From positions 401,767-465,766 of the forward strand of contig BPIC01000004.1 of the NCBI GenBank assembly GCA_026003895.1: a DNA stretch of 64,000 nucleotides, read 5' to 3'. Positions 8,466 to 17,670 of the stretch are shown here, piece after piece (position 1 is the stretch's first letter; every line of letters begins with the position of its first letter). The notes beneath the pieces are model-generated. The model was given only the letters and a program-made list of their open reading frames with translations, did no database searches and had not been told where the DNA came from. A program made the position numbers and the translations under genes. This stretch comes from Dehalococcoidia bacterium (GTDB lineage: Bacteria; Chloroflexota; Dehalococcoidia; SpSt-223).

Positions 8466-9386
8466 ATGGCGAGCAACACGATGGCGCAGGTTCAGGCGAT
8501 TGATCAGCCGGCGCTTAAGAAAGTGCGCGTTCGCACCTTTGGCGACCGGCTGCGCCGTGGCATCTTCACCCATGCTCCGGCGACGATCAGCCTCTTCGTG
8601 ATCATCTTCTTCGCGCTAGTCGCAATCTTTGCTCCGCTGATTGCGCCGCACGACCCAATCAAGGTCGACATTATCAAGCGGTTGCAGCCGCCGGTGTGGC
8701 AGGGTGGGCTGCCCGGCTACATCCTCGGCACCGATCAAATGGGCCGCGACGTGCTTTCCCGCCTCATTTATGGGACCCGCGTCTCTCTCCAGGTCGGCTT
8801 CTTCGCGACAATCATTTCGGTCGTCCTCGGAGCTACGCTCGGGATCATCGCCGGCTTCTATGGTGGCCGACTCGACGACATCATCATGCGGCTTAACGAC
8901 ATGCAGCGCGCCTTCCCCTTCCTCGTGCTCGCCATCGCCATTATCGCTGCGGTCGGGCAAGGCCTGGACAAGCTGATCATTGTGTTGGGCGTCTTCGGCT
9001 GGTCCAACTACGGACGGTTCGTTCGCGGTGAAGTGCTCGGTCTGCGCGAGAAGGAGTTTGTGGAAGCCGCCCGCACCATTGGGGCGTCGAATGCGCGAAT
9101 CATGTTCCAGCACATGCTGCCGAACGTGACCTCGACTCTGCTTGTCCTTTCGAGCTTCTCGGTCGCGGCGCTCATCATCGCCGAGAGCTCACTCTCGTTC
9201 CTTGGGCTTGGGGTGCCGCTGCCGACGCCGTCGTGGGGCAACATGCTGTCTGACGGCCGTGAATATATGGAGACGGCGTGGTGGCTGGCGATCTTCCCCG
9301 GTATCGCCATCGGCATCATCGTGCTTGCCGTCAACGTGCTCGGCGACCGCCTGCGCGACATTTTTGACGCTCGCACCACTCTCTAA
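8466..9386 (+). CDS. ABC transporter permease, DppC/OppC family
   Basis: Second membrane subunit, 306 residues from the ATG at 8466 that follows GAAGGAGAGGCG. The typical DppC N terminus (FIIFFALVAIFAPLIAPHDP), HILGTDQMGRDVLSRLIYGTRVSL-like block and EAA loop (EFVEAARTIGASNARIMFQHMLPN) are present, with AESSLSFLGLGVPLPTPSWG near the C terminus. It pairs with the upstream DppB-like subunit. A strong terminator follows at 9411, so the transcript ends without an ATPase gene. Confidence 0.93.
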   Translation: MASNTMAQVQAIDQPALKKVRVRTFGDRLRRGIFTHAPATISLFVIIFFALVAIFAPLIAPHDPIKVDIIKRLQPPVWQGGLPGYILGTDQMGRDVLSRLIYGTRVSLQVGFFATIISVVLGATLGIIAGFYGGRLDDIIMRLNDMQRAFPFLVLAIAIIAAVGQGLDKLIIVLGVFGWSNYGRFVRGEVLGLREKEFVEAARTIGASNARIMFQHMLPNVTSTLLVLSSFSVAALIIAESSLSFLGLGVPLPTPSWGNMLSDGREYMETAWWLAIFPGIAIGIIVLAVNVLGDRLRDIFDARTTL

Positions 9387-9410
9387 CTGCGCTCCGCTTC
9401 GTCCTTCCGA

Positions 9411-9438
9411 CGCCCGGCACCATGCCGGGCGTTTGTCG
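9411..9438 (+). terminator. Rho-independent terminator after dppC-like gene
   Basis: Perfect 9-bp stem 9411-9419 / 9423-9431 (CGCCCGGCA / TGCCGGGCG), 3-base loop, then TTTGTCGTATTT. It lies 24 bp after the permease stop. Confidence 0.8.
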
Positions 9439-9549
9439 TATTTGTGACGCCTCGGGCTCGGCGTCCGCCCTGCGCCGATCGGCTTCGCCTCCAAGGGGGA
9501 CGACGGGCGCCGAGTCCGTCCGCGCCAAGCGCACGGCGGCGGTCGAACG

Positions 9550-10077
9550 TCAACGGCGTTGGGCGAGGAGCTCGCTGACGACGGCATTGACCTCGCGGCC
9601 GTCGGCTTTCCCGCGTAACTCCTGCATTGCTCGCGGCATGACACGCTTCATGTCGCCCGGACCGGTGGCGCCGACCTCCTCGATGATGCGCTGAACAATT
9701 TCGGCGATGGCGGCGCGGTCGAGCTGGGCGGGAAGGTAGTCGGTGAGCACTGCAAGCTCGGCTTCTTCCCGGGCGACGAGGTCGGGACGGTTGGCCTTTT
9801 GGTACGCGACAATGCTGTCTTGCCGCTGCTTCACCTCACGGCGAAGAACGGTGAGTACGGCGTCGTCATCGAAGTGCACCGGCTCAACTCGAATGCCGGC
9901 GGCCTCAATCTCCTCAGGTGTCTTGCCGGCGGCCAGCCGCTCGTAGGCGGCTGCTTCGGCGGCTTGCTCGGCCTTGCGGATGGCGGCAAGGAGCAACCGC
10001 AGCGTATCGCGCCGAACGGTATCGCCACTGCGGGTGGCCGCCTTCAAGTCCTCGTTCAGTCGTTCTCGAATCGTCAT
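9550..10077 (-). CDS. yqeY: GatB/YqeY domain-containing protein
   Basis: YqeY family, related to the C-terminal tRNA-binding domain of the GatB/E amidotransferase subunits. It begins MTIRERLNEDLKAATRSGD with LRLLLAAIRKAE, and has the QRQDSIVAYQKANRPDLVAREEAELAVLTDYLPAQL block and a C-terminal PGDMKRVMPRAMQELRGKADGREVN. 175 residues, about 25 longer than usual because of an insertion around residues 42-68. Precise cellular role of the family is not established. Confidence 0.92.
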   Translation of the reverse strand: MTIRERLNEDLKAATRSGDTVRRDTLRLLLAAIRKAEQAAEAAAYERLAAGKTPEEIEAAGIRVEPVHFDDDAVLTVLRREVKQRQDSIVAYQKANRPDLVAREEAELAVLTDYLPAQLDRAAIAEIVQRIIEEVGATGPGDMKRVMPRAMQELRGKADGREVNAVVSELLAQRR

Positions 10078-10214
10078 CGTGCTCCTTTCAAGGTGTCGCC
10101 TCGAGCGGTCCGAGTATGATTGGGTAGACCACGACTACGGCGCCGGCCGGTCGATGGAGCCAGATCCGTCTCGGCTGGCGGAGGAGCCAATCTGGACATT
10201 GAATTCATGCCGCC

Positions 10215-10649
10215 GTGTCAACCGAACGATACCGTACGCTGACCGCCAGTGACGTGGCGGACGCGGCGAGCGCCTGTGCCGCGGCTGGTCCGCCGACGCT
10301 GTCGCTCGCCGTCCGTCAGTTTGATGATGGCGACTATTTCGCCTGCCATGAGACGCTCGAAGACCTCTGGCGCGCCGAGCCGGGACCGGTGCGGCGGGTC
10401 TATCAAGGTATCCTCCACGTGGCGGTTGGGCTGTACCACCTCCGGCGCGGCAACCGCCATGGCGCAGTGACGAAGCTTCGCTCGGGACTGGACTACCTTG
10501 CGCCCTTCCCCTCGCGCTGCCACGGGCTCGACCTCGGTCGGCTTCGGGCCGAGACAACCGCCTTAGTAGAAGCGATCGAGGCGCTACCGGCGGAACGGTT
10601 GGGTGACGTGGGAAATCGACCGGCGCCCCGACTGGGTCCGCTCGCCTAG
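10215..10649 (+). CDS. DUF309 domain-containing protein
   Basis: 144 residues with the DUF309 signature [20 protein letters not shown] and the following [22 protein letters not shown] helix pair. The conserved His/Glu pairs suggest a metal or small-ligand site, but the family has no assigned function. GTG start at 10215. Divergent from yqeY; its stop overlaps tail-to-tail with the HNH gene. Confidence 0.85.
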   Translation: MSTERYRTLTASDVADAASACAAAGPPTLSLAVRQFDDGDYFACHETLEDLWRAEPGPVRRVYQGILHVAVGLYHLRRGNRHGAVTKLRSGLDYLAPFPSRCHGLDLGRLRAETTALVEAIEALPAERLGDVGNRPAPRLGPLA

Positions 10650-11186
10650 GACGCCTCTTCGGCGAGGTAGTCGTCGAGCGGCAGAAACTTGTGCCAGCCG
10701 TTGTGTTGCTGCAAGTACGAGGCGAAGATGTAATAGGCGCTCGCGCTTGGCCGGCGCGGTTCCCGCCGCAGGTGCATCCGCGCCTCCTCGGGTGTCCGGT
10801 TTCCCTTGCGATGGTTGCACGCCTTGCAGGCGCTCACCAGATTCTCCCAAACATGCTTGCCGCCGCGTTGGCGTGGCACGGACGTGATCGAGGGTCAGAT
10901 CGCGCGATTTCACCCCACAATACTGGCAGGTGTAGCCATCGCGAAGGAACACTTCGCGCCGCGAGAGACGGACCTGCGGTCGAGGTCGGCGGATCAAGTA
11001 GATCAGGCGGATGACTGACGGCAGCGGGTGCGATTGGCTGGTCGAACGCACGGTGCCCCGACCGTGCTCGAGCACCTCCGCCTTCCCGCGATCGAGCAGA
11101 ACAATCGCGCGCCGGGCGCTCGTCACATTCAAGGGCTCGTAGTTTTGGTTGAGGACGAGGACGGGCGTATTGACACGGCCATGCAT
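10646..11186 (-). CDS. HNH endonuclease (single apparent frameshift)
   Basis: HNH nuclease of the common free-standing type: [23 protein letters not shown] at the N terminus, [16 protein letters not shown] zinc ligands, LTLDHV, then [23 protein letters not shown] with the second cysteine pair and HNH residues. The first half (to LTLDHV) and the second half (PRQRGGKH onward) are in different frames; the change falls near 10885, where removing one C from GTCCGTG restores DHVVPRQRGG. Both halves are fully conserved, so a sequence error is more likely than decay. Role is unknown. Confidence 0.85.
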
Positions 11187-11307
11187 CGCCGAAGGTCTCC
11201 CTCCGCTACGATTGTACGGGATGATTCATCCGTGACGAAACCAACTTCCTGCCTGCTTTCCCCCCTCGCCGCCTCACACCGAACGGGTCGATGCGCTGAT
11301 TGCCGGG

Positions 11308-12717
11308 GTGCTGGCCGTCGCGACGATGCTCACCCGCCTCCCGGTCCGCACCACAATGCTCTTCAACTGGGATTCCGCAAATTTTGCCCTCGCCACCCGG
11401 TGGTACGACGTCACTCAGCACCAGCCGCACCCGCCGGGGTATTTCCTGTACGTTGCGCTTGGTCACCTGCTGCTTCCGCTCTTCGCTGGGGACGCGAATG
11501 GCGCACTGGTCACCGTCAGCATGCTCCTGAGTTCGGCTGCGCCGGCCCTCACCTACTTGCTCGGTGCGGCGCTGTTCAGCCGGCTTGCCGGGCTGGGCGG
11601 CGGCATCTTCATGATGACGAGTGTCACCTTTTGGAGCTACGGTGGTCTGGCGCTCGCCTATCCGGCGTTGGCCGTCTTTTCGACGTGGGTCGCATGGAGC
11701 GCCTACCGGACGACCTGGCAGGGTGACCGAGGCGCGTGGTTGCCGCTGGCGGTCGCCTATGGTGTCGGCGGGGGGTTCCGGCCGGATCTGCTGCTCTTCC
11801 TCGGGCCGATCTGGATGGTGGGGCTGGTCCGGGTCGGTTGGCGCCGTCTCGGCGCGGCCGTCGCGCTGACCGCCGCGTTGCTGGCGAGCTGGCTGGTCCC
11901 GACGGTCGCGCTCTCGGGCGGGGTTGGGAAGTATCTGGCCGTCCTCCAAGCCTACACCGACCGAGATGTCCTCGACCGCTACTCCTCGACCCGCGGTGGT
12001 GTCGGCGCACTGCTCTCCACACTGCGCGATCTCGTCAGCTATACGTGGTATGCGCTCTATGCGCTGGTGCTGCCGCTTGTCGCCGGTGCGATCGCGCTGC
12101 TGGTGTGGCGACCACGGCCAGACGGACGTTGGCTCTTTTTTACTATCTGGCTTGCGCCGCTGTTGCTCTTTTACGTCGTCGTCCACATTGGTGACCCGGG
12201 GTACGTCTTTAGCTTCTTGCCGGCGCTCTGCATTTTGGCGAGTCAGGCGATCGTCGCGCTGGCTCGCCGGCTGACGTCTCGACGAACGATTGGGCTGGCG
12301 GCCGCGGCGCTGGCGGCGGTGGCGATGCTGAACGCGGGGATCTTCCTCTTCTCCTCGCGGCTGCTGACGGCGCAGGGCGTGCGGGAGCACGATCGGCAAC
12401 TTGCGGCGAAGATTGCGGCGCTGCGGGCAGCTCCGAACGACGGGGCGACGTTGCTGCTCTCCTACGACAGCTACCGTCATCTGCAGTACTACCTGCCGGA
12501 GTGGCGTTCGAGCCTCTGGGTGGACCCCTTCGCGGCCGCGCCCCAACAGACGGCGCTTGCGCCGGAGACGCGCTGGCTACTGGTAGTGGATGATCGGCTG
12601 ACGAAGCAGCGTGGCTCGCTTCCCGGCGCGGAGCCGGCCGAGGCCGGAATGACGCGGGTGCCAGTCCGGCCGGGACAGACGCTGACCTTCGGCGCAGGCG
12701 TTCTGGCGCTAGAGTGA
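11308..12717 (+). CDS. GT39/ArnT-like integral membrane glycosyltransferase-family protein
   Basis: 469 residues, about ten predicted transmembrane helices in the first 380, and a soluble tail. The N-terminal loop NWDSANFALATRWYDVTQHQPHPPGYFLYV has the acidic residue and HPPG pattern of polyprenyl-phosphate-sugar-dependent transferases (PMT/GT39 clan), so a lipid-linked sugar is the probable donor; acceptor unknown. The listed start is a GTG. A GTG at 11232 in another frame with MTKPTSC-like beginning would join if the C6 run near 11262 had one C fewer, giving an extra 25 residues or so, thus a frameshift is suspected. Confidence 0.7.
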   Translation: MLAVATMLTRLPVRTTMLFNWDSANFALATRWYDVTQHQPHPPGYFLYVALGHLLLPLFAGDANGALVTVSMLLSSAAPALTYLLGAALFSRLAGLGGGIFMMTSVTFWSYGGLALAYPALAVFSTWVAWSAYRTTWQGDRGAWLPLAVAYGVGGGFRPDLLLFLGPIWMVGLVRVGWRRLGAAVALTAALLASWLVPTVALSGGVGKYLAVLQAYTDRDVLDRYSSTRGGVGALLSTLRDLVSYTWYALYALVLPLVAGAIALLVWRPRPDGRWLFFTIWLAPLLLFYVVVHIGDPGYVFSFLPALCILASQAIVALARRLTSRRTIGLAAAALAAVAMLNAGIFLFSSRLLTAQGVREHDRQLAAKIAALRAAPNDGATLLLSYDSYRHLQYYLPEWRSSLWVDPFAAAPQQTALAPETRWLLVVDDRLTKQRGSLPGAEPAEAGMTRVPVRPGQTLTFGAGVLALE

Positions 12718-12990
12718 TGGGGAGGGCGAGGCGGAGATATCGATGCCCTGCGCCTGAGCACTCTCCGGAAGCATGCCTTCGAGGACTCGCTCCAAGGCCA
12801 TCGAGTGGCTGCAGAAGTTCCACCCTTGGAAAAAGTGGCAGCTACAGCGCCAGCGGCCCTGCTCCAGCGTCACCGTATGATCGTCGTTTTCCCCGTGAAA
12901 GGTCGCCGAGAGCGACGTGAACAGAATGCGGTTGCGCTCCTGCGCGTAGCGGCGGGCCTTCTCGATCTTTCCGATGACGCTAGAGTTCAT
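12709..12990 (-). CDS. SWIM zinc-finger protein
   Basis: 93-residue protein with a SWIM finger: CSCHFFQGWNFCSHSMALERVL fits CxCx(n)CxH with the usual hydrophobic core. SWIM domains bind DNA or protein. The N-terminal part (KIEKARRYAQERNRILFTSLSATFHGEND) is the usual companion of these short single-domain proteins. No partner gene is obvious; the 3' end overlaps convergently with the GT39-like gene. Confidence 0.82.
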   Translation of the reverse strand: MNSSVIGKIEKARRYAQERNRILFTSLSATFHGENDDHTVTLEQGRWRCSCHFFQGWNFCSHSMALERVLEGMLPESAQAQGIDISASPSPSL

Positions 12991-13042
12991 TGGACCTCCC
13001 GAGCCCTAGTTTCCCACGGGAAACGGAGCCCCCGAAAACGCA

Positions 13043-13073
13043 CAACACCGCAACGAAGCCCGTCGCGGTGTTG
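13043..13073 (-). promoter_or_regulatory. Hairpin upstream of the SWIM gene (possible leader terminator)
   Basis: Perfect 9-bp inverted repeat CAACACCGC / GCGGTGTTG with a 13-base loop, followed on the minus strand by TGCGTTTTC, about 53 bp before the SWIM gene start. It could be an attenuator or simply a factor site; the T-run is short. The remaining 12991-13249 gap is AT-richer around 13164-13180 (GTATGTTATACGCG) and presumably holds promoters. Confidence 0.35.
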
Positions 13074-13249
13074 GTGGTGACAGATTCGGTTGTGGCCGAA
13101 AGGAGCATTCGGCATCCTTGCCGTCCGCCGCCGGCCCGGCGACAGACCCGTCTCCCGGTTGCGTATGTTATACGCGCGATACGGGTTTCGCGTCAATCCA
13201 CTGTGGCAAGCAAGCCAGCGGTCGGCGTTTCGTCCGACGGGGAGAATGA

Positions 13250-14158
13250 ATGGCCCAAGAACGAGTCGGTTTCATCGGGGTCGGCGTCATGGGCCGGCCG
13301 ATGGTGCGTAATCTCCTGAAGGCGAGGGTTCCGGTCACGATCTGGGCACGCCGGCGGGAGAGAGTGGAGGACGTGCTGGCGGCGGGCGCAACGTGGGCCG
13401 AGTCCCCCGCGGCGGTGGGGGCAGGGTCGGATGTCGTGATTACGATGCTACCGAACTCGCCCGAGGTCGAGGCGGTGGTGTTGGGGCCGAATGGGGTCCT
13501 CGAGGGATTGCGCCCGGGCGGCGTGGTGGTGGATATGAGCACGATCGCCCCAGCCGCGAGCCGGCGGATCGCTGCCGTCTGCGCCGAGCGGGGAGTCGGC
13601 TTCCTCGATGCGCCAGTAAGCGGCGGAACGGTGGGAGCGGCGGCAGGGACGCTGACGATCATGGTCGGCGGCGACCGCGCAACCTTCGAGCGGGTGCGGC
13701 CGATCTTCGAGGTGCTCGGCGCACCAGAGAACCTCGTGCACGTCGGGCCGATCGGGTCCGGCGAGGTCGTCAAGTTGGTGAACAACGTGATGGCTGCGGG
13801 GATCGCGGCGGCGGTCGCCGAGGCGCTGCTGCTGGGGGTCAAGGCGGGCGTGCCACTCGAGACGCTAACGCGGATTGTCGGGGCGAGCACCGGGGCGAAC
13901 GCGCAGCTGAGCACCGTGTTTCCGCTGCGTGTCTTCAACGGCTCGTTCGCGCTCGGCTTTGCGACGGACTTGATGACGAAAGATGTCGAGCTCGCGCTGG
14001 ATCTCGGGCGGGCGATCGGGTCGCCGCTGCCCGTGGCCGAGCGCGTCCTCGAACGCTTCCGGGCGGCGCAGGCGGCCGGTTACGGACAGGACGATTACAC
14101 GTCGGTCATTCGACCGCTGGAGGCAGAAGCTGGCATCGAGGTGCGGCAACAGGCCTAG
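13250..14158 (+). CDS. NAD(P)-dependent 3-hydroxyisobutyrate dehydrogenase-family oxidoreductase
   Basis: Beta-hydroxyacid dehydrogenase of 302 residues. Rossmann motif VGFIGVGVMGRPM at the N terminus, substrate-binding loop FLDAPVSGGTVGAAAGTLTIMVGG near residue 120, and the catalytic lysine in GEVVKLVNNVMAAG. The exact substrate (3-hydroxyisobutyrate, tartronate semialdehyde, succinic semialdehyde) cannot be told from sequence. Preceded by GGGGAGA. Stands alone; its stop overlaps that of the convergent phospholipase D-like gene. Confidence 0.92.
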   Translation: MAQERVGFIGVGVMGRPMVRNLLKARVPVTIWARRRERVEDVLAAGATWAESPAAVGAGSDVVITMLPNSPEVEAVVLGPNGVLEGLRPGGVVVDMSTIAPAASRRIAAVCAERGVGFLDAPVSGGTVGAAAGTLTIMVGGDRATFERVRPIFEVLGAPENLVHVGPIGSGEVVKLVNNVMAAGIAAAVAEALLLGVKAGVPLETLTRIVGASTGANAQLSTVFPLRVFNGSFALGFATDLMTKDVELALDLGRAIGSPLPVAERVLERFRAAQAAGYGQDDYTSVIRPLEAEAGIEVRQQA

Positions 14159-15267
14159 CCGCGGCGTGCCGCTTCGCGTACCCGATAAAACTCGTCGAGA
14201 TAGCGCTTGGCGAGGCCGGGGTCGTCGATGATGAGCAGATTCTCGTCGTTGCTGCGGTCGGCATTCTCTGAGAAGTTGTACGAACCGAGCAGCACCGTTT
14301 GCTCGTCGATGACGATCCACCTTGTGGTGCATGATGTAGGGGTTGCCGTCCTGAACCACCTCGATTCCGGCTGCTTGCAGCTTGCGCATCTCGGCGAACT
14401 GCGTCTCCGAATCCGGTGCGCTCGACGACGCCGGCCACCTTCACGCCGGCCCTTGGCTCGATCGATCATGGCGTCGCCAATGGGGTCGCTCGTGAATTGA
14501 AAACGCCATGAAAACGATGCTGGAGCGGGCTTGGCGCAGCCGTTGGACGATCCGATCGGCGACTTTGTCTTGCGGGGCGAAGAGCGTTTCGATCGTCGCG
14601 CCGTCGACCATGACGCGCGGGTTGGGAACACCGGCTGGCTTGCTCGGACCCGAATTGGCGGCTCGTAAACATCTTCTCGAACTCCGCCGCGTAGTTTTCG
14701 GCAACGCGGGGAGAGAACATGACCAAGGCGTTGTTGTTGTGGCGAAACGTGTCGTTGGTGGTGAAGTTGTAACGAGCCGGTCCAGACCGCCTCACCGTCG
14801 CGGACGACGAACTTGTGGTGCATGATTGCCCCCGCGGCGATCAGCGACGATCGGAATGCCTCCGTCGCGGACCCGCGCGAGCGCGGCTTGGATGGCAGGG
14901 TCGTCATTCTCGACGGTGTCGGTGTCGGTGACCATCCGCACGACGACGCCGCGCTGTTTCGCGCGGACGAGAGCCTCGGCGACATTGGCCAAGTCGAAGT
15001 CGTAGATGGCGATATCGAGTTGGCGGCGAGCGCCGTCGATGAAGGCGACGAGCCGCTCGTCGATACCGCTCCGCCGCTCGGGCCGGTCGATCGGGATAGC
15101 GCGGCTCGGTGAACCAGACGTCGTACCAGCCGCCGGAACTCGAGGGCGCTCCGTCTATCGCGCCGCTGCGTTCGACGAGCCGAGGAAACGACGACGGCAA
15201 CCGTCACGCACAAGCAGAGCGCCAGCACAGCGAGGGCGATCGAAAAGGCGACGAGACGGCGGCCCAT
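14155..15267 (-). pseudogene. Phospholipase D-like protein, interrupted by many indels
   Basis: Read through several frame changes the minus strand encodes a signal-anchor start (MGRRLVAFSIALAVLALCLCVTVAV), WYDVWFTEPRYPD, a first PLD domain with LDIAIYDFDLANVAEAL and IMHHKFVVRDGEAVWTGS, then YNFTTNDTFRHNNNALV, RVMVDGATIETLFAPQDKVADRIVQRL, SIVFMAFS, and a second HKD domain (GNPYIMHHK; VIDEQTVLLGSYNFSENADRSNDENLLII). Both HxK motifs and the GSYNFS motif are intact. At least seven single-base shifts are needed. This pattern is better explained by sequence errors than decay. Starts by ATGA overlap with the upstream hypothetical gene. Likely exported nuclease or phospholipase-fold enzyme. Confidence 0.8.
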
Positions 15268-15816
15268 CAGCAGTCTTCCCGCTCGGGAAGGCAGCTTTCG
15301 CGATGACCCTCGGGCTGCCCGCGGTCGTATGCTGACCGGTCAACGGACTCGTTCGGCGGCTGAGTAAGGCCGCTGAGTGGAGCGGGGTCAGGCACGTGGC
15401 CGGCGCCCGTCTCAGCGGCGCTAGCGCGGTTTTCCGAGGCCGGTGCAATCGCTGGGAGGTCCGGCCAACGTGGCGACTCGCCGCCCCCACCGCCCTCGGG
15501 CGGTGCGTGCTCGGTCGTGGCGGCTGCTTCGGTAAGGCGCACGGCTTGCCGAATCTGGCGGCGAAGCTGCCGAAGCTGCTCGTAGAGTGCGGGCCTCCGC
15601 GGCGGCGCTGTCCTCGATGGAAGCCGTGGAGGCGACCGCCCTGCTGGGCGAGCGGAAGGGCCCACTGCAGAATCTCCGCAAACTGCTCGTCGGTCAAGCC
15701 GCCGCGTAGCCGCTCGTCGGTGAGGATCGTCTCCTCGGCGAGCTGAAGTCGCCGCTGCATCTCGCTTGGGTCCACCCGCTGCTCCGCACCTGGTCGCTGC
15801 TTGGTCAGCGCCATCC
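15267..15816 (-). pseudogene. Hypothetical protein, at least two apparent frameshifts
   Basis: Begins MALTKQRPGAEQRVDPSEMQ at 15816, continues through LTDEQFAEILQWALPLAQQ, then changes frame twice: a segment AVASTASIEDSAAAEARTL, then YEQLRQLRRQIRQAVRLTEAAATTEH and a Pro/Gly/Glu-rich tail ending at a TGA that overlaps the phospholipase D-like start. The middle is probably a helical coiled region; the tail looks disordered. I recognise no family. Coupled to the PLD-like gene, so it may act with it. Confidence 0.55.
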
Positions 15817-15881
15817 TTTCTAGGGTACAGCACTGTCGACTGATACGATACCTGCGGCGTTTCGCGCCGGGAGCCATCGCC

Positions 15882-16477
15882 GTGTCCAAGCGCCTCGCCT
15901 GGCTGCGCTTCATCATCCGGACTCTGCTCGGACTGAGTCGACCGGGGCGATTGGCTCGACGAGGGGCGCGTCCTCGGTTGCGCGTATCCCAAGTCCCCCG
16001 CGCGCGCTCGCGGCGCTCGCCGAACAGGGCGTCGGCCTTCTGATCAATCTCCACCGAGAGGCCGCACGATCTGGCGCTGCTCGCCCGGTTCTCGTTGCGC
16101 GAGGTGCACCTTCCCATCCGTGATCTCGCTGCGCCAACGCCTCGGCAGATTGATACCGCGCTTGCCGCCGTCGACGCCGCGCTGGCAAGCGGGACGGCGG
16201 TTGCCGTCCACAGCGGCGCTGGGCTCGGACGCACTGGAACCCATCCTTGCCTGTCTGTTGGTCGCACGGGGGGCGACTCCGAGGCGAGGCCATGGCGCGC
16301 GTCCGCGCACTGCGTCCCGGCTCGATCGAGACGGCGGCGCAAGTCGAGTCAGTGCGGCGGGCCTGGCGCACGTCGAAGTGTCCGCAAGCAGGCACTCCAA
16401 GCCAATACGGAACGCCCGAACGAGGTCGGGAGCGCTGCCTCGCCGGACTATCGACTGGACTAGTTGGGACGACCTGA
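15882..16477 (+). pseudogene. Dual-specificity protein phosphatase-like, frameshifted
   Basis: Joined across frames the product reads FDWLDEGRVLGCAYPKSP, ALAALAEQGVGLLINLHRE, LALLARFSLREVHLPIRDLAAPTPRQID, then the P-loop AVHSGAGLGRTGT and LACLLVARGATP. This is the cyclin-dependent-kinase-inhibitor-3/DSP type of Cys phosphatase, with the general-acid Asp in PIRDLAAP. The normally invariant nucleophile of HCxxGxGRTG is Ser here (codon AGC). At least four indels are needed, so the Ser could also be an error. GTG 15882 is the proposed start; the C-terminal end is uncertain (16463 or 16477). Divergent from the gene at 15816. Confidence 0.72.
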
Positions 16478-16582
16478 ACGCCTCACCCCCGTCTGGGTGG
16501 CGGCTCCATCGAAAAGGCGGTCTCGGCACCGGGCCGATGACGTCCACCCCGCGACCCACGTGGCGGACTACTACTCCGACGG

Positions 16583-17034
16583 TCAGCCGGAGCAGACTAC
16601 CGGGATGGCACGAACTACTCGCCCCATAATCTGGCAGATGACGTCGCGGCTCCGCGGGCGCGTGTCGAAGTCGACAAGGACCACCTGTTGCCACGTTCCC
16701 AAGAGCGGAATGCGGTCGAAGAAGGGAACGACAAGCGAGGGGACCGAGCAATGCGGCGCGAACATGGGAATGGCCATTGTTGTCGTTCCAGCGCTCGTTA
16801 TGGGCGTAGACGCGCGAGCGAGGAGCGATCGTCTCGAACGCCGTCGCGAGGTCGGCGACGAGGCCCGGTTCGTACTCGATGGTCGTGAGGCCGGCGGTGG
16901 AGCCGGTGACAAAGAGCGTGGCCGTGCCGCGCGAAAGCCCGCTTTCCGAGCAGCGCAGTCCGGAGCGCGGGCGTCAGGTCGACGATATCGTCGTTGCCGT
17001 TGGTGGTTACCTCGAACTTGCGGCTGATGATCAC
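16583..17034 (-). pseudogene. yjbQ: YjbQ/UPF0047 family protein, frameshifted
   Basis: Starts at GTG 17034 (MIISRKFEVTTNGNDDIVDLTPALR), with the later parts in other frames: GTATLFVTGSTAG-like segment, TTIEYEPGL region, NERWNDNNGHSH region and the intact C terminus SLVVPFFDRIPLLGTWQQVV followed by DFDTRPRSRDVICQIMG. This is the YjbQ fold (about 140 residues), for which a secondary thiamine-phosphate synthase activity has been described. Several indels, mostly next to short homopolymers. The GTG overlaps the MscS stop (GTGA). Confidence 0.78.
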
Positions 17035-17632
17035 GGGACAGCCCCGTCTGGCCCCTCGGGCTGGGTGGCAATTTCGAGTGGCGTCGGGGTGAATGCGCCG
17101 CGGTTCACGATTGCCTCGCTAAAGAGGATCGCGTTTGGCCACCATCACTTTGCCCCCCCGTCGTCGCACGTCAAGATGGTGACCCGCACGCTGACGGACT
17201 GCACTGTGCCCTCAAACTCCTTGACTTTGATCCGCTGCCCGATGCGAAACGGTCGCTCGACGAGTAAGTAGACGCCCGGCGATGAAATTGCGCAGCACAT
17301 CCTGCATGGCGAGGGTAAAGGCGAGTGTCGCGATGCCAAGGCCAGCGGCGACCGCTGTGAGATCGACACCGAAGATCGCAAGGCCCACGGCGCCGACAAC
17401 CGCCCAAGTGACGAGGATGAGGGTACGGTCGACGACGAAGACGGTGTGCGTCTCGAAGCGGCGGCCAACGGCACGTCGGACCCCCGCGCCGCAGGCGGGC
17501 GGCCATCACCCAGAGCACCAGAGCAACGACAAGCGTTTGAATGATGCGGACGGCAAAGGGTGTCGCCGCTTGCAGCGTGGACTCCCACCAGAACTGGAAG
17601 CCCGTGATGAGGGGATCGAGCCAGGCAGCCAT
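17031..17632 (-). pseudogene. Small mechanosensitive channel (MscS family), frameshifted
   Basis: ATG 17632 gives MAAWLDPLITGFQFWWESTL and a first helix FAVRIIQTLVVALVLWVMAARLR. After frame changes follow RTLILVTWAVVGAVGLAIFG, the pore helix LTAVAAGLGIATLAFTLAMQ, and the beta domain RLLVERPFRIGQRIKVKEFEGTVQS with VTILTCDDGG. The last part (VMVANAILFSEAIVNRGAF) needs removal of one G from the G7 run near 17157 and one A downstream. Short MscS-like channels release solutes on hypoosmotic shock. Translationally coupled to yjbQ; divergent from coxG, with 38 bp between. Confidence 0.8.
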
Positions 17633-17670
17633 TGGCCAGATTATATCGACCGGTCCCGTACACTTGGACG

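Noticed and set aside
11206..12546. 446-codon open frame on the minus strand
   Set aside because: Arg/Gln/Pro-rich antisense shadow of the GT39-like membrane protein; no ribosome-binding site or family motif.
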